DNA of 64,000 bases from Dioscorea cayenensis subsp. rotundata (GCF_009730915.1 NW_024088473.1:34020-98019); one strand, 5' to 3'. Shown: positions 19,633 to 33,237, counted from the first letter of the stretch. Numbers and translations: made by a program. Notes: generated from the letters alone by a model not told the origin.

Positions 19633-20629
19633 TCAACCATCAAAGTGAGAAACACAAATCTCGAGGCAAACGAAGCCTCTGACAATGTATCACGTGCGAG
19701 AGATGCCGATGCGCCGCGCTTACGTGCAATCACCGCCCCCATACGCGTCACTCGTGGCTGGTTTCCAATCCTTATAACACGATAACATTCCAAATAAACA
19801 AAAAAGAAAAGGACAAAATCGCAAAATTATTCTCGAGAATTGCATTTGCACCCCCCAAAAAATTTGCTATTTCTCAAACGCTCCCGTTAAGAATTTTGAG
19901 AACTGTTTATACAAAGGTTTTTTGTTACCTTGCACATACTAAAGTTAAATACTTTTTTTTAAAAAAAGGATTACTCATATATATTAGTAATATGATAAAA
20001 AAAAAAGTAAATCAGCTATATAAGAGAGGAACTATTCACTATATACATCACTTAAAATTTTATTTATTCGTATATATATACTCCTTTACTCTAGATATAT
20101 TATTAAAATATTTTATTACATCTTAAATGATAAAGAAATCTATTCATATATATCCCTATAAATTTTTAATAATCATTTAATTTAAATGTAAACACATAAT
20201 AATTTCCATGATATTAAAAACCATTTGAAAACACAAATTTTAAATCATCCCAAAATAATTAACTAGTTTCTAATATAACTTAAAGATTATTTATGATTTT
20301 TTTTATAGAGATAAGAAACATCATCAAATAAACAAGTAGATACAAATATGCACCAATTATAATGACTTAATGATCTATAAAGGTAATTGTGTATTTTGCG
20401 GTGTTGTATCATCGGTAATTTATGTTGTTCGTGAATTCTAATATTTATTTTAAAAAAATGGTGGTCACAACACAAGTGTGATAAAAAAAAAACATAAAAA
20501 ATTGATATTTAAGATAATAACAATAATTTTTCCTGTGCAAACTGTATTATATGAAATAAAATTAATCAGGGATACAAATGAAATAAATCATTTTTGGGGG
20601 GTAAAATATAAAATTCATGCCCAATTATG
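19633..20629. other. Intergenic region upstream of the RING gene
   Basis: 19633-19790 is moderately GC-rich with no recognisable gene. 19800-20620 is AT-rich with many homopolymer runs. No clear TATA box could be chosen among the many AT stretches. Confidence 0.6.
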
Positions 20630-20729
20630 TTTAGGTCGTCGACCTCGTTCTTCTCCATTATCGCTTCCAATTCCTCTTCCACTTCTCTCTGTTCTCCTCC
20701 GCTTCGATCTCTTGTTGGAGCTGAGATTC

Positions 20730-23700
20730 ATGGGCTCTGGAAGCAGCCGTTCCCGCCCTCGAGATGATGGTGGGACGAGGCGAGGTCTTGCCGCCTTCCT
20801 TTGTGGTGCCGGCGCCGGTTCCGCCGCTTCTTCCTCATCCGCCGCCGCGGCGTCTGTTCCTTCTCAGGTATTGATTTTTTCTCTCGATTTCTTTCGTATT
20901 TGTTGGTTTCAACTTGTGATCGGGATTCGGGAGAAGGTACCAGGTTGTGGGTTGTTGATGCTTTGTTTTTCTTGAGAATCCGCTTTATTTTTGGAATTCT
21001 GATGTGTTGTATGAAATTTTAAGATTTTATAAGGAATTTTGATGGAGTCGTGTAACTTGGAATTTTTCCTGTGAAGTTAGTTGAATGTTTTGCTTCAATT
21101 TTTTTGGAAGTGATTAGTTTTTAAGAATTAGCTGGAGTTGTTTCTATTAGAGTGCATACTGGATGAAAGCTATATAACATCTACAATGAAGTTTTGTGCG
21201 AATTTTTTAAGCTAGGTTTGGTTGTATGCTGCCAAGCTTTGACTTGGTTGTAGGTAGATGAAAAAAAATATGCATGGATACAACTTGGCCTTTTTTAACT
21301 CAAAGTTCTTGCATTTTTTAACATGTATTGTTGTTTTGCTGGTGTGTGAAGGGCAGGACTTGGAATCTTGGATATGACATTTGAATTAAATCCATAAGTG
21401 CTGCACTACTGGAAATTAACAATATTTGATGCTCTTTGTTATCATCTGTCCGTTTGCAATTTTTTGTATTGGTCATCAAGATTTTGCCCTGCCTATGAAG
21501 TAAGTTCAATCAAGGTTTCAACTTTGCGCTTTATATATCTCTAGAATGTTTAATAAGTTAGTGGCCATGGATTATTGGTTACCCAGAAGAATGAGTGGTC
21601 AATATTCAGCTACATGGAAGAAATGAATCATTCCCTTCTTGTGTGAATAAATAGAGGAAACATGTTAACACATTTTCTATCAGAAATTAAATAGGTTAAG
21701 CACAATTATTATAACCACAACCACAAAAGTCAACTAATTATTATGAACATGATCAACAGGGGACATTTTTTCTTGTAATGGTGTTTGAAATTTTGAAATC
21801 ACAAATATTCAAAGACAATCGTTGAAATGAGCTTGCAATGTCAGACTTACACCACTTTAACTTTTCTAAGATGATCAATCCTTGCTTTGTATAAAAACTC
21901 TGCATTTGTCTTAAGGCGAGGACTTTTATGACTGTTCCTTTTCTTTTCTGGTTTGTTCTTGTATGCTTTTATGCTATCATTTTAAATACAAAATCTAAGA
22001 ACATTCGGATTATATATATTGAACTGACATGCACTGTTTCTGTAATCTATGTATTACCAAATCTGTAACTCATTTAATTTGAATGCCATCAACTTTTGGT
22101 ATTCCACAGTATGTGACTTATATATTGATAATTTGTCCTATATTAAATGCATCATAGATCTTATGACCAGCAAGAGAGGACTGGCCTGTGTCAATGGTGC
22201 GGAACTTCTTTTGATGCTCATGTGATGACGGCCAAATGGCTAGCTATCTAGTAGTAATGAAAGTGAAACCATTAAATGTGAAATATTTAATGAGAGGACT
22301 AGGCGATATATATATTGTTAAAGAGTTCTGGTTATGTGCAAATTTTTATGTCATAGGTCAAACATCTGAATTTCCTTTTTAAACAATTATATAGTCTTGG
22401 TGGAAAATATAACTGGTATTATTATTATGGTATATTTATATATATTATTAGTGTGAAGGAATGCTTCCTAAGCACTTCCAATCTCCCACCTTATATCCTT
22501 AGCCATTTAATTGCTTTAGGACACCTATGCTGATATAAGTTGCTAAACTACACAAATCAGCCTTTATTTCCTAACTATCTATCAAGAAATTTGCGTACCT
22601 AGGGATCCTAGACTTCTTTGAAAGCATTCTTCAAAATGGTCCAATTTCATGCCAACTTGCAAATTCAGAAACCATGCTGATGTGGCCTTCTTTGGTGAAA
22701 GATCCAGACAAAGTTGGTCTTGGATACTTGAAAGGAAAGCTTTGTCCAAGTTCCAATTGGTATGGGCTCTCCATTAGTCAACTTCATTACCTCCAGATGT
22801 TATGTCTTGATGGGCCCTTGGAGCCAGCCTTTAAAGGGCTGGCTTGCAAATTCCAGCATATTGACTTTGTCTTTTCACCATTTATATGCATGTTTTCCAG
22901 TTAACTCCTGTAACTTCTTCAAATTACTTATCGCAACCATGCGCATGCAAATCCATCAAGGCCATGCATATATGATACTCTATAGAGATTTTTTGGATGA
23001 TACTCTTTTTTTTTTCAATGGTAGATCAGCTTTATGAATCATCTGTGCTAACCAGATGTCATGATAGTGTGCTGGCTGTTAATCAACAGGTCTCAGGAAA
23101 GGAACCTTCTGCAGTTTTTTCTCAGAACAACCTTTCTGTTCCGATGAATGAAGATTCAAGACCATGTGAGAGCAGCAACTGTCGTCTAAAAAATGGCTTG
23201 ATAAAACCAATAAATGCTGAAAGTAGCAACTCTGGGAACTCTGGGAAATGCTTATCTGAGAGCAAGGAACTTGTCCCATTGCCAACAAATCCTAGTTCTG
23301 GGCGAGATGTGACTTATGTAGAAAGGAACTGTAATCAGGCTAGCACTTATGCAAAATCAGATGCTGCGGAACTTCCATCAACAAGTGGAAATGGGAATGG
23401 CATGTTAGGCGCCATTATGGAGCCTGAATCTCCCAACAACTATTGCTCTCAGACTTATCCTTTGGGATATCCTAGTAGCATTGTGCAAGAATCTATAGAC
23501 TTGACTACAAGTGCTGCTTCATCTACTGTTGACGCCACAACTGAAGTTCTGGTTATACACAGTTCTGATTCAAATCCCATTTCTGCTATTTCTGATTCTT
23601 CTCCTACTCCTCACTTGGTGAGAGAACCTACTATGGAGTCTGGCTCTTCAGATGGTGCAAGCTTCACATCAACTGGACCTGGAAATGAGAGAGATGAGAA

Positions 23701-26700
23701 TGTAATTCATGTTGATGTAGTTAGCATCTCTTCGAATATTGTGACCAGTAGCACAGCAGAAGCAAGTGACAATGAGGCAAGAAGGAATAGCAGGAGACTT
23801 TTCTGGGATGCGTTTTCAAGGCGCAGTTCTAGAAGGAACAATGATTCTTTGATGATATTTTCATCTGCTGATGACACTGATGACCTGGAATCTCATAGCA
23901 GATGGTTACTTGATATCAGTGATGATATTTTTGAAAATGGAACTGAAGATGAGTTTTCTTACTTGCGCCGTAGACGTCTTGGAGCAAGTGGCCGAAGATG
24001 GCATTCAAGATCTGAGGTGATCTTCTATCCAATTTTCTTTCTTCAGGTTGTGCACCGCATGCTAATTAGTTCCTGTTATGGTAAGTTACAAACCTGGAAA
24101 CCAAGGGGTTTTTTTTATTCTTTTAGAGAATTGAATGGTTTATATGCTAGATTAGTGTCTTGTCTTACATATAGTTATGTATGTGGACTAGTTCTTGGGA
24201 AACAGATGCTCAACCTCTATGATATTGCGTTATTGGTTTTCATGTGCATCACACGAAACAAACTGCCTTTTCAGGCAGCAGCTTCTTTTCTTTTTCCTTT
24301 TTATTTTTTTCTGACGTTTAAGGTTGATTCTTGTAGATAAGAGAACGAATCCGTGGTAACATCGATGATAGTAATCGCCAATCGGCTTTCTGCTCATCAG
24401 GGCTCCATCCATATGGGACATGCTCTTGCTATTCATACATAACAAGCGAAGAGTCAAGTGCGCGGGCAAGTATTTCGAGGATTGTCATGTTAGCTGAAGC
24501 TCTATTTGAGGTAAATACATAGGATTTTAATTTCTGAAGGACATGCAATTTCACTGTGATGCTTCTAGATTTTGTCAGTATATCTCAAGAAATATTTTCT
24601 AGAAGAACTTGGTTCTTTTAAGAAAAACAATTTTTTAGCTTGGTGAAGCCTGCTTGTTTATTTATGAAGTTATTTTATCAGGGATCCCTAAAGTTAATTT
24701 TATAATTTTTGCTTCTTTTCTACTATTAACACCTTGGCAATTCAAATGCTATGGTTCTTCAGTGTAATTAAAAGCGTTAGGCGCTCTTAAGGCGCTAAGA
24801 CATTTTATTGCCCGAGGCAAGAGGCGCCACGAAAGGCGCCCGCCCGAACAAAGTAAAGCGTTAGTTAATATATATATATATATATATATCTATAAATATA
24901 TATATATGTAATATATAGATATTACATATATATATAATTTTTAGAATAATTAAAGTCACATGTTTCCACCAAAACACCAACCTTGTTTCATCTTCATCTG
25001 TTTTTTTTCTTTTTTTGCTGTTGTATGCTATCCTCTTTTTTTTGTTCAGACTTTTATGGCAAGTGCTAATTTTGCCACCTCTTTAATTATCTCTAATTGA
25101 GTAGTTATAGTTTTAAAAAATAGCAACTATGCATTTAAACCTTTTAATTTTTCTCCTCTAAATTTATTTCCTTATTTATTAACAAGCGTGCCTTTTTAAA
25201 ACCACCAAATTTTCCTCCCCTAAATTTATTTCATACCTTGTTAGTAAATGTGCCTTTTTAGAATTCCAATAAACACTAATTGAAAGCATTAAATAAAATG
25301 CCTATATCAAGAAAAATAAGATAGGTGTGTCTTTTTAATGCTTGGCGCCAGGCAAAAAGCGCTCGCCTAGGTTCGTCTCATTGAAGGCGTCTCGCCCAGA
25401 GGGTGTTGAGGCGCTGAGGTCTCGCCTCGCCTCATTGAAGGCGCCTCGCCCAGAGGGTGTTGAGGCGCTAAGGTCTCACCTCGCCTGAGCGCCTTTCTCG
25501 CTTTTAATAACACTGAGTTCCTTAATTGATTATCTGCATGATGGTAATTGATTATTTTGATAAATTGTAGTCCATATTTCAGCCTTAGGATTGAAGATTG
25601 GTTGGCAACCTTTGATTTAAGTTTTGACATGGAGACTGTTTGTAAGCAGCTGTTAAACTAAAATTTGTAATGGTCTAGAATGAAGGAAAAAAAAAAACTT
25701 AACACTACCAATGAAAATTTGTTGAAGTTATATCTCAAATTCCTTGTTTCTGATTTCCTTCTCCTTTCTCTTGATTATCTTTAATTTCTTGATTTTCCGA
25801 GGTCTTAGTTACTATTAATATTCCCTTTCTCACTGTCATGGCTGGATTACCACTCTAAATCCAACCTTGAAGTCAAGTTCAACAGAAATATTTAAAGGAA
25901 AGCCCCTTGGTTATGACACTACTGCGCCCAATGATTGAGATGTGGATGGAGCCTTTATGGAGGCAATCAGCCCTTGATTAGGTAGCGTTAAGACAGTATA
26001 GATGGTCCAATTTCTAAGGCTAAGTCTTGGAAAAAGTACAGGATGAGAATCTTAGGTGCTGCCTCTGGGTTCATGGTTCAAAGTAGTTGGGGAAAGTTCT
26101 TGTTTGTGGAATGCTGTTATTTGGATTTCTTCTCACCTGTTAATGTGACAACAATTGCCTTTCCTTTGATCAAGCCATCCAAAAAAAAAAGTTTGGCACT
26201 AAATGTCTTTTAGATTAAATAGTTAAATTAATTTAATAAGAACATTATGAAGCTTCTCAGGTTGGCTAATTTTTTATTGTTATATTATGTGGTTTTTGAC
26301 AGTTTGTCTTCTGCTGTCTTTTAATGTTGCAGGTCTTGGATGAAATCCATCGCCAGCCTGTATCACTTTCACTTTCAATGGTGTCACTTCCAGCACCAGA
26401 ATCTGTTGTTAATTCCTTGCCTACAAAGATCCACAAAAAACCGATGATGGATGTTGGCAGTGACGATGTTGAACAGTAGGCTTCCTTCACTTTATTTTAT
26501 GAATTCCCATGCCACATTATGCCTATGGTTAATTCACAAATTTCATGTTATCTATTCTGTTTGTTTAACTGAGTTCTTGAAATAGTCAGTCTTAACCTAG
26601 AACATTATCCTTTTTAGTAGAGCATGTTGAGACATTCTTCACATATTTCCTCAACCTGATTGAGAAAGTCACAAAGAGATGACAAGACCAACTTATGACT

Positions 26701-27416
26701 AGCAGAAATTGTTTATGTGAATCATTTATGTCAAATCCCTTGCTATGACAAAAATTTGTTTATATGAAACTCACTTGTACTTTGACCTTGTATAAAAGCC
26801 TTGATACTGAAAACTTGTTACCCTGCTTGTTTGAGATAACTAAACATTAAACCAATTGATCATGTTTTCTGTAAGCCTGAGATTTTATATCAACCTTTTA
26901 TTGTAAAGCTATTACATATTTAAACTGTATGTTCTGAATGAGACAAACTAGTAGGATGCCAAGGATACAGCTGTGATCTTGACTTTACTCTGCCACTATT
27001 AGCAAGATATTCAGTATATAGACCATTATTTTAGTTTTAAATTTGCCATATGTGATCTATCTTTGTTTTAATAACTATGGGCTGTATGCAACAAAGAACC
27101 AAAAGATGTTATATTCTTTTAAAACTTTTTACATAAACTTGGTATCCAGGTGTTACATTTGTCTTGCCGATTATGAGGATGGTGATAAAATACGGCTCCT
27201 TCCGTGCCACCATGAATATCACATGGCCTGTGTTGATAAATGGCTTAAAGAGATTCATGGGTAAGATTGTTACCTCTTAATATCATTTTACTTTTACAAC
27301 TCAAACCATAATATTTAGCGAACATTAGAAATTCATTACTTTTCCCTTTTTCCAGTGTATGCCCCCTGTGTCGAGGCGATGTCTGTGAGAGTGCTGTGGA
27401 TGGTTCAACCTCATAG
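20730..27416 (+). CDS. RING-H2 zinc-finger protein, likely E3 ubiquitin ligase
   Basis: Six exons join in frame: 20730-20867, 23030-24016, 24337-24510, 26333-26475, 27150-27260 and 27356-27416, for 537 residues. All introns are GT-AG. The N-terminus [15 protein letters not shown] starts with Met-Gly and is Ser/Arg-rich, as in a group of plant RING proteins; N-myristoylation is possible but unproven. A long Ser-rich, probably disordered middle is encoded by exon 2. The RING-H2 finger lies at the C-terminal end, with zinc ligands C482, C485, C500, H502, H505, C508, C520 and C523. This indicates E2 recruitment and ubiquitin transfer; substrates are unknown. The start of exon 2 is the least certain junction, as a later AG at 23089 would also keep a frame. 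Intron 3 holds a transposon. Confidence 0.85.
24868..24889. repeat. (TA)n microsatellite inside the intronic TIR element
   Basis: 22 bp of TA dinucleotides within the element at 24760-25515, followed by further AT-rich palindromic sequence. Confidence 0.85.
25377..25484. repeat. 54-bp tandem duplication
   Basis: Two copies, 25377-25430 and 25431-25484, each starting CTCATTGAAGGCG and containing CCCAGAGGGTGTTGAGGCGC. They differ at a few positions (for example GGCGTCTCG versus GGCGCCTCG). Part of the TIR element above. Confidence 0.85.
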
Positions 27417-28397
27417 CTCTAACTATTGTACATTTAAACAGGCCATTGTATATATTGTTGTATAATACTATTATCAAGTCCTAGAAGTGGGAAAACATTG
27501 TCTATAAACCAACTCTGTTAAGTAATTATATTTTGTACTCCATTCTGCTCTTTTGCAGTTGGAGAAATCAAAGTTTGTTCATCAAAAGGCTATGAAATTG
27601 ATGATAAATTATCTTCAAAATCTCATGTCCTCGTGCATTCTTATTGTTTGCCATTGCAAGTCTTAACAGAATGGTGGATGCTGTTTTTATTAAAAAAATT
27701 TTGCAACTGTGTCCATATGAAAGTGTTACAATTGCGGAGATCTCCATAAAATCAATTTTGTGGATATACCCAGCAAAACAGCAATAGGTTGCTTATAAAT
27801 TCCTGTGAACAATGGATTACCTAAAATCTCTAGGAAAAATTTATAAATTGCATGTTAGCTACAAAATTGTTATTTTATGAGTATACATTCATGGTTTTTA
27901 TGGGTTAAGCATGCAAATTTCATTTTTCCAGAAAAATTTCAAATTCATTAGATCTGTTGGCTTGAAACACTAATCATCATCTTCCGTCTAATAAAAGCTC
28001 AGTATGGCTTTGTTTGTTTGTTTGTTTGTTTTTTTAAAACATTTATATTGAGATAATATTCTATTGGGACTCCTCGTCATTGCTGGAATTCCCAGCAGTG
28101 GAAAATAAAAGGTTATATTGCTAGAAATGCTGCACTTCCACCGGTTCCAACTTTAAACAGTCACACAAATTTAAGCCAAACGAGTTCTTATTAAATTGAG
28201 GCGAAAAATGTTAGAACTTAAGAAGCCATAACAAAAACACTTCCAAAATCTGATGAGCATTTCCACTATTACATCAATGTGCCAAGAAACTGGTTTGCAT
28301 ATATGCTGCCTTCAATTCTTGTCAATTGAAAGCATTGTGCAGGCATCTCTTTTTTATCACCAACATTTTCAGCATCCGGTTGAGGGGTTCACATTGT
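27417..28397. other. 3' spacer between convergent RING and KNOX genes
   Basis: About 980 bp separates the two stop codons and must contain both 3' untranslated regions. A (TTTG)n run is at about 28009-28031. No additional gene seen. Confidence 0.7.
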
Positions 28398-31300
28398 CTA
28401 CATAAAGTGTTCTGGATTATGGTCGATATCACCTGCATTACTTCTTTCTCAAAAATTGATCAGCAGAAAACCCTCAGAAATAACAAAATTTATACTTAAA
28501 TACGCAATGATCTCATGTAGTGTTTATTTACCTTTTTCTTTTGCTCTTGGTTGAAGTAGATGTTGATGGATTGCTGTGCCAGTTCCTTTTCCTTTGGTTG
28601 ATGAACCAGTTATTGATCTGCTTGAGTTGCAATCCTGTTTCTTGCACCAATCTTGCCTTGTCCTCCTCCTAAATCAACCGGTGTCCAAATGAAATCACAT
28701 CGACAAATAAACACTAGAATTATCTGACAAAGAAATCAATCCAAACTAAAAAAAAGAGAAGTTACCGTCGGGTATGGCCACTTGGAGTGTGATTGCCACC
28801 AAGCCTTCAAGAGGGAAGTAGTATCGCCGGGGAGCTTCCCCGCTCTTCGTTTTCTGAGAATTTCCTCTCTTATGTCTACAATCTTCTCTTTATATCCCTA
28901 CAAAAATAATCTGCTTGTTTAACTCTCTATACAAGCATGTCAAAGCATTAAGAATGTGGCTGAATTCATCATACTTGTTTTAACTCATGCTTTAGCTCTT
29001 GTCTCACACGCTCCATTAAGGATCGTTCACTCTCTGTTGGAATGAGTGGCCCAAAGCCCATGCTGTCTGATCCATCAAACCCTCCATCAAACAAGTTTGT
29101 ATCACTATCTGCCTGCTCATCTTCGTCATCAGACATAGTGGCACCTGTGCCTTCTCCGGGTGATACACCTATTTTGTAGCCATAAGACACATTCATCAGC
29201 TTAAAATGCATACATATTATAATAATTGCAAACATATGTGGCTAGCCATTTTGCTTAGCGCAGAGGTTACTAACAATTCTGATTTTAATAAAAGCAAATT
29301 AAATTTATACCAGGGATTACAGCTTCATCTTGGACTCTGCTAAGAATTTCACCAAAAGCAAGAGATGATCAATTAGGATTACTTAATTGTTATCATATAT
29401 TAGGCTTAATAGTTGAGCAAGAATATGATGAATTGTTTCACCTGTGATAGTACATGGAGTATAAATTCCAGTGACATCTATCCCAGGACCTCATGCTAGC
29501 ACTATTTCAAGTCAAGAATTAAAAACAAGAAGGGATAATCAGAATCTGGATACAAACATGAAGGGTTTTCAATTTTGCGTTTGATGAGTTCTCAAAGAAC
29601 CATGCAACAGACTCGCGCATCGCTTAATCAAGGTATACACTCAGACTAACACATGGACTACTCCTTTGGTTCCTCATGAAATTTAATAGTGCATGTTTAA
29701 CAAAACAAGGTTGTATATGACGCCATTTGCTAGAATGATTCAAGTTCATTCAATAAGTAGAATCAGTATGAAATGCACCTGTCAGGCTTTGTAGAGACTG
29801 CTCAAGTTCCCAGCATGCCATCACAGCTTCCATTGCATGAACACGGACATGTTGTTGCAGTTGTTCTTTGAAAGAACAGAGTAACAAGACATAATGTGTC
29901 TAAGCAAGGAAGAAATAGGAATTATCATGATCAATGCAATAAATTATGAACAGTTGAATTCTTTTACCATAGAAGTGGATGGATAACCAGAGACACATAA
30001 TTAAGCATTTAAACACGAATCTTCAATTAATGATGAAACAAAAGTCTGTTCCAAGTTTACTTGTGCTTGTTATGTCAAATCAACTATTCATGCATTGTCA
30101 TTGAACATGGTAGATGTCAAGATTCACTGGAGTGGCTTTAATACAACCTTCGCGATGTGTTTGGCATGAAGAAAAATGAAGGAAAAGAAAAGAAAAGAAA
30201 AGACATGAAGTAACATAAAAAAGATGAAGGAATTAAAAGAACTAAAGTCATTCTTTTCTTCTTTTTTTTCCCCTTTACATTCTCTCCTTTCCCTTCGTTT
30301 TTCCGATGTGAAACAAACAAAAGAGATCTCAACAATAGCAAACATCAATGGTAATGTTACGAGAGAGAAGCAAAAGTGATACAGCTCAGAAAAGACTAAA
30401 TAATAATGTAGACAAATGCAGTTAGGACAAATTAGCAGGTCTAAACAATCCGTGGATCTTTCTAGTAAGCATTATAATGGGTAGTAGGATTGATCAGGTC
30501 AACAGCACAAGTCATCTGTCATTGAAAAGTTGATCATCTCATGGTCCACAGAGTGATCACTAAGTACACTGTAATTGGTCAATTTAGTTGACTTCTTCCA
30601 TGATTCCAAGAACGACTTCTTGGACATTGCGTTTCATTTACACTAAAAAGATCTTTTTATTTAAATCAGTTTGTGAAGGCAACATACAGGGAACCAAAAA
30701 CAACATTTGGCATCAAAACAAAGCCACAGCCCTAATTACAAAGGAAAGCATCAATGCAGGTTGTCATAAAATAAAATCACCGCATCCGAAGCACTTAAAA
30801 ATCAATGGAGGGAGATATTCATATTTTATAGCCATGAAACTTAACAGCATCAGAAGGTATAGCAATCACCAGTGCAAGAAGACCAACATAAATATTTTTC
30901 ATCACTATATCACAGAGTAAAGATTACTGTCTTCGTTAGCATTTCACCATAAAAGGCTTGTGAATGTCTCTATATAGTATAATAAATGATTTGAATTATC
31001 AGGAGAACACAATTAAAATAATATAACAAATGATATCTTCATAACAAGTTATCGCCACTCATGCAATCAATTAAGGAGAACAAAACCTTTCAAGAAATTT
31101 GCAAACTTTGTTTTAAACTCCATCATAATCTTTTCTTCCTGATGTAATCTTTGAAATATGTTAGCGAGTTCAAGTCAGAAGAACAAACAAACTTGCAACA
31201 ACTGCATAAACTACAATTCTAGGTGCAATCAATCTGACCCTCCTGTATTACACTTCAAACAATAATCTGGAGCTAACAATATTTTGGCCATCCAGGAACT

Positions 31301-32069
31301 CATCCTCATTATTGTGAACAGCACTGCAACTGTTCTTGCATTTAGGACAAACAGAGAAAAAAACAGTATCTTCTTTTTCTATACAAAAACTCAAAGAAAC
31401 ACACATACATAGTAAAGAAAAACACGAGAAAGAGAAACCAACCAAAGTCTCTCATCTTTTATACCTGAGATTGCTCACAAAGTTTGCACTTTGAAGCCAT
31501 TAAAAAAAACTCTCTAATCATTGAACCCTCTACTTAAAAAACCTTGATTATAATCAATACTACGATAAAAAAAACAAAGCTTTCCTCAACATCATTAAAA
31601 AAACAAAAAAAAAAAATCATATAAAAAAAAGAAGAGATTTGCATAGAAGTGAAAAGTAAGGAAAGAATCAAACCATGAACTGATCGAGCTCCTTGTTGTC
31701 TCCCACCATACGGTTCGCAAGCCCTAACGCCGAGTACTTGGCAACAACCTCATGCGAGCGCGCAAGTTGCGCGTCGATCCTCGGCAACTGATCCACCGGC
31801 GTCGCGATCCTCAGGCATGCGACGTGGGCCGAGAGCAGCTGCTCGTATAGTGGGTGAGCCACAATCTCAGCCTTCCACCTCTCTCTATCTTCACCGGCCC
31901 CGGCATGATCCGCGGAGACAGGATCACCACCAAGCCGGAGAATTCCACCGGTCAACCAAGCCGCCGCTTCGGAGGAGGTCTCCGGCGCCGACCCAACGGC
32001 GCGGATCACGGCGGGGTTATGCTGCTCGGCGTACGGCTGCGGTAACTGGAGGTCGTTGTGGAAGGCCAT
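28398..32069 (-). CDS. KNAT3-like: Class II KNOX homeobox transcription factor
   Basis: Six exons join in frame on the minus strand: 32069-31674, 29899-29779, 29168-28975, 28897-28766, 28668-28532 and 28440-28398, for 340 residues. KNOX1 contains [20 protein letters not shown] (about residues 90-130). KNOX2 contains [20 protein letters not shown] (133-172). The linker [19 protein letters not shown] is characteristic of class II. The ELK helix [11 protein letters not shown] is at about 219-237. The TALE homeodomain (about 250-312) has the three-residue PYP insertion at 278-280 and recognition helix [10 protein letters not shown]. The C-terminus NPEHFM agrees with relatives and fixes the last acceptor at 28441, giving KSKRKSNAGD. 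Expected to be nuclear and to act as a DNA-binding partner of BELL proteins. The first exon is GC-rich. Intron 1 is 1.77 kb and holds a Cys-rich open piece noted separately. Confidence 0.95.
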
Positions 32070-32638
32070 TCCTCGACGTTGCGAGCTTTGAAAGCACGAG
32101 AATTTTAGCAGCTTTTAAGAAGCTCCTTTTTTACATATACCCCCCTTCCTTCTTACTATATTTCATTTCCACCCTTGCATCCACTTTCTCTATTTAATTT
32201 AACTAAATTCTCTTTATTAATTTTTGAACTCACTAATGGGTGCGGTTTTTATTATCAATCAAGGTAGCTCAAGCTTAATTAAATTCTAAAAAAAAATTCA
32301 ATTCAATTCAATTCTTTAAGTAAATCAACTAAGTTGAATCTTTAAAAATAAGAACTAAAAATAAATTTTAATTCATATATATATATATTGACAAAGTTGA
32401 TAAGTGACAAAACAAACAACAAACAGGTACAAAGATGTATCAGTGGGATAAACTTCTCACCATGTAATTTTTGAGGAGAGAATGAGAAAGTATTCCTTAT
32501 ACAAAACTCCTATAAGAACCCAAAAAATAAATTATAATTTGAGTAGCTCAAATTCAAAACCTCTCAATCATAAACATAGGTAATTATAAGTGGATTAGCC
32601 CAAAGATCTTTATATGATATACATATTCCATTTATTTG
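32070..32638. other. Upstream region of the KNOX gene
   Basis: Mostly AT-rich; contains the KNOX 5' leader and proximal promoter on the minus strand. Possible TATA at about 32130 (minus GGGTATATGT). Nothing else recognised. Confidence 0.5.
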
Positions 32639-32649
32639 TTATAAGATGT

Positions 32650-32841
32650 TTTTTTTGAGAAAGAAGACAATCACTGGGAAACCCAGGGATGCTGCAGTGT
32701 GGGGAGCGAGGGCCAACACCGACCCACGCGCTCATCACTTTCACGTAGGGACATGAGGTTCGATCTCCTGGTCCCTCCCCAAAACGAACGCCTCTACGCA
32801 GGGACCCGATACTGATCGGACCCAAAAGCGCCTCGGTCTTA
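32650..32841 (-). mobile_element. SINE-like retroposon with 11-bp target duplication
   Basis: About 192 bp flanked by TTATAAGATGT (32639-32649 and 32842-32852). The plus strand begins with a run of eight T after the duplication, which is a short poly(A) tail if the element lies on the minus strand. Plus-strand GGTTCGATCTC at 32759-32769 resembles a polymerase III B box, but in the direction opposite to the poly(A). Too short to encode anything. SINE-derived or another short retroposon. Confidence 0.6.
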
Positions 32842-32852
32842 TTATAAGATGT

Positions 32853-33230
32853 AGTAAATTTTCTTTATTTTTCTTAAAAAAAATTTCTCAAAATTTAATT
32901 GTCAGACATAATTCCAAGAAATCGAAAGGGGTTAAACGATAGAGTCTGTAAGGAAACTTTTGGGGATGAGAGAAGCGCAAGAGAAAGAAAGGGGCTCCCT
33001 CGCGCCGCCGAATAAGAGCTTGTTGTGGCACCCGATGCACCGCCGGAACACCATCGATGACACATCTGACGGCTGCGCGGCGCCGACGTGGATCTTCTTC
33101 GAATGACATCGCACGGCTCAACCCGCATCGCCCAGAGTTAATGCGGTGCATCGTACCGTTTTCATTTTTTATTTTTTAAATTTTTTCTCATAATAAAATT
33201 ATGAAAACGTTAGGACAATTGAAAAGGGCG
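32853..33230. other. GC-rich intergenic stretch
   Basis: 32985-33130 is GC-rich, in contrast to its surroundings. Open frames on the minus strand up to 87 codons exist but resemble no protein I recognise. Possibly regulatory DNA or transposon remnant. Confidence 0.4.
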
Positions 33231-33237
33231 CGAATGA

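Larger units (their letters stand above)
24760..25515. mobile_element. TIR element in RING gene intron 3
   Basis: 756 bp. The left end starts CAGTGTAATTAAAAGCG; the right end, read on the minus strand, starts CAGTGTTATTAAAAGCG. The subterminal parts carry repeated AGGCGC and CGCCTCGCC motifs. Flanks TGGTTCTT and AGTTCCTT match at 5 of 8 positions, so a target duplication is doubtful. No coding capacity. A 54-bp tandem duplication lies near the right end. Confidence 0.6.

Noticed and set aside
19486..19785. Overlapping open frames on both strands
   Set aside because: They arise from the GC-rich hAT terminal repeats and adjoining DNA, with no protein similarity.
22674..22904. Plus-strand open frame in RING gene intron 1
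   Set aside because: No family resemblance, and exon 1 joins exon 2 in phase without it.
25367..25630. Repetitive minus-strand open frame
   Set aside because: It is the translation of the 54-bp tandem duplication in a transposon.
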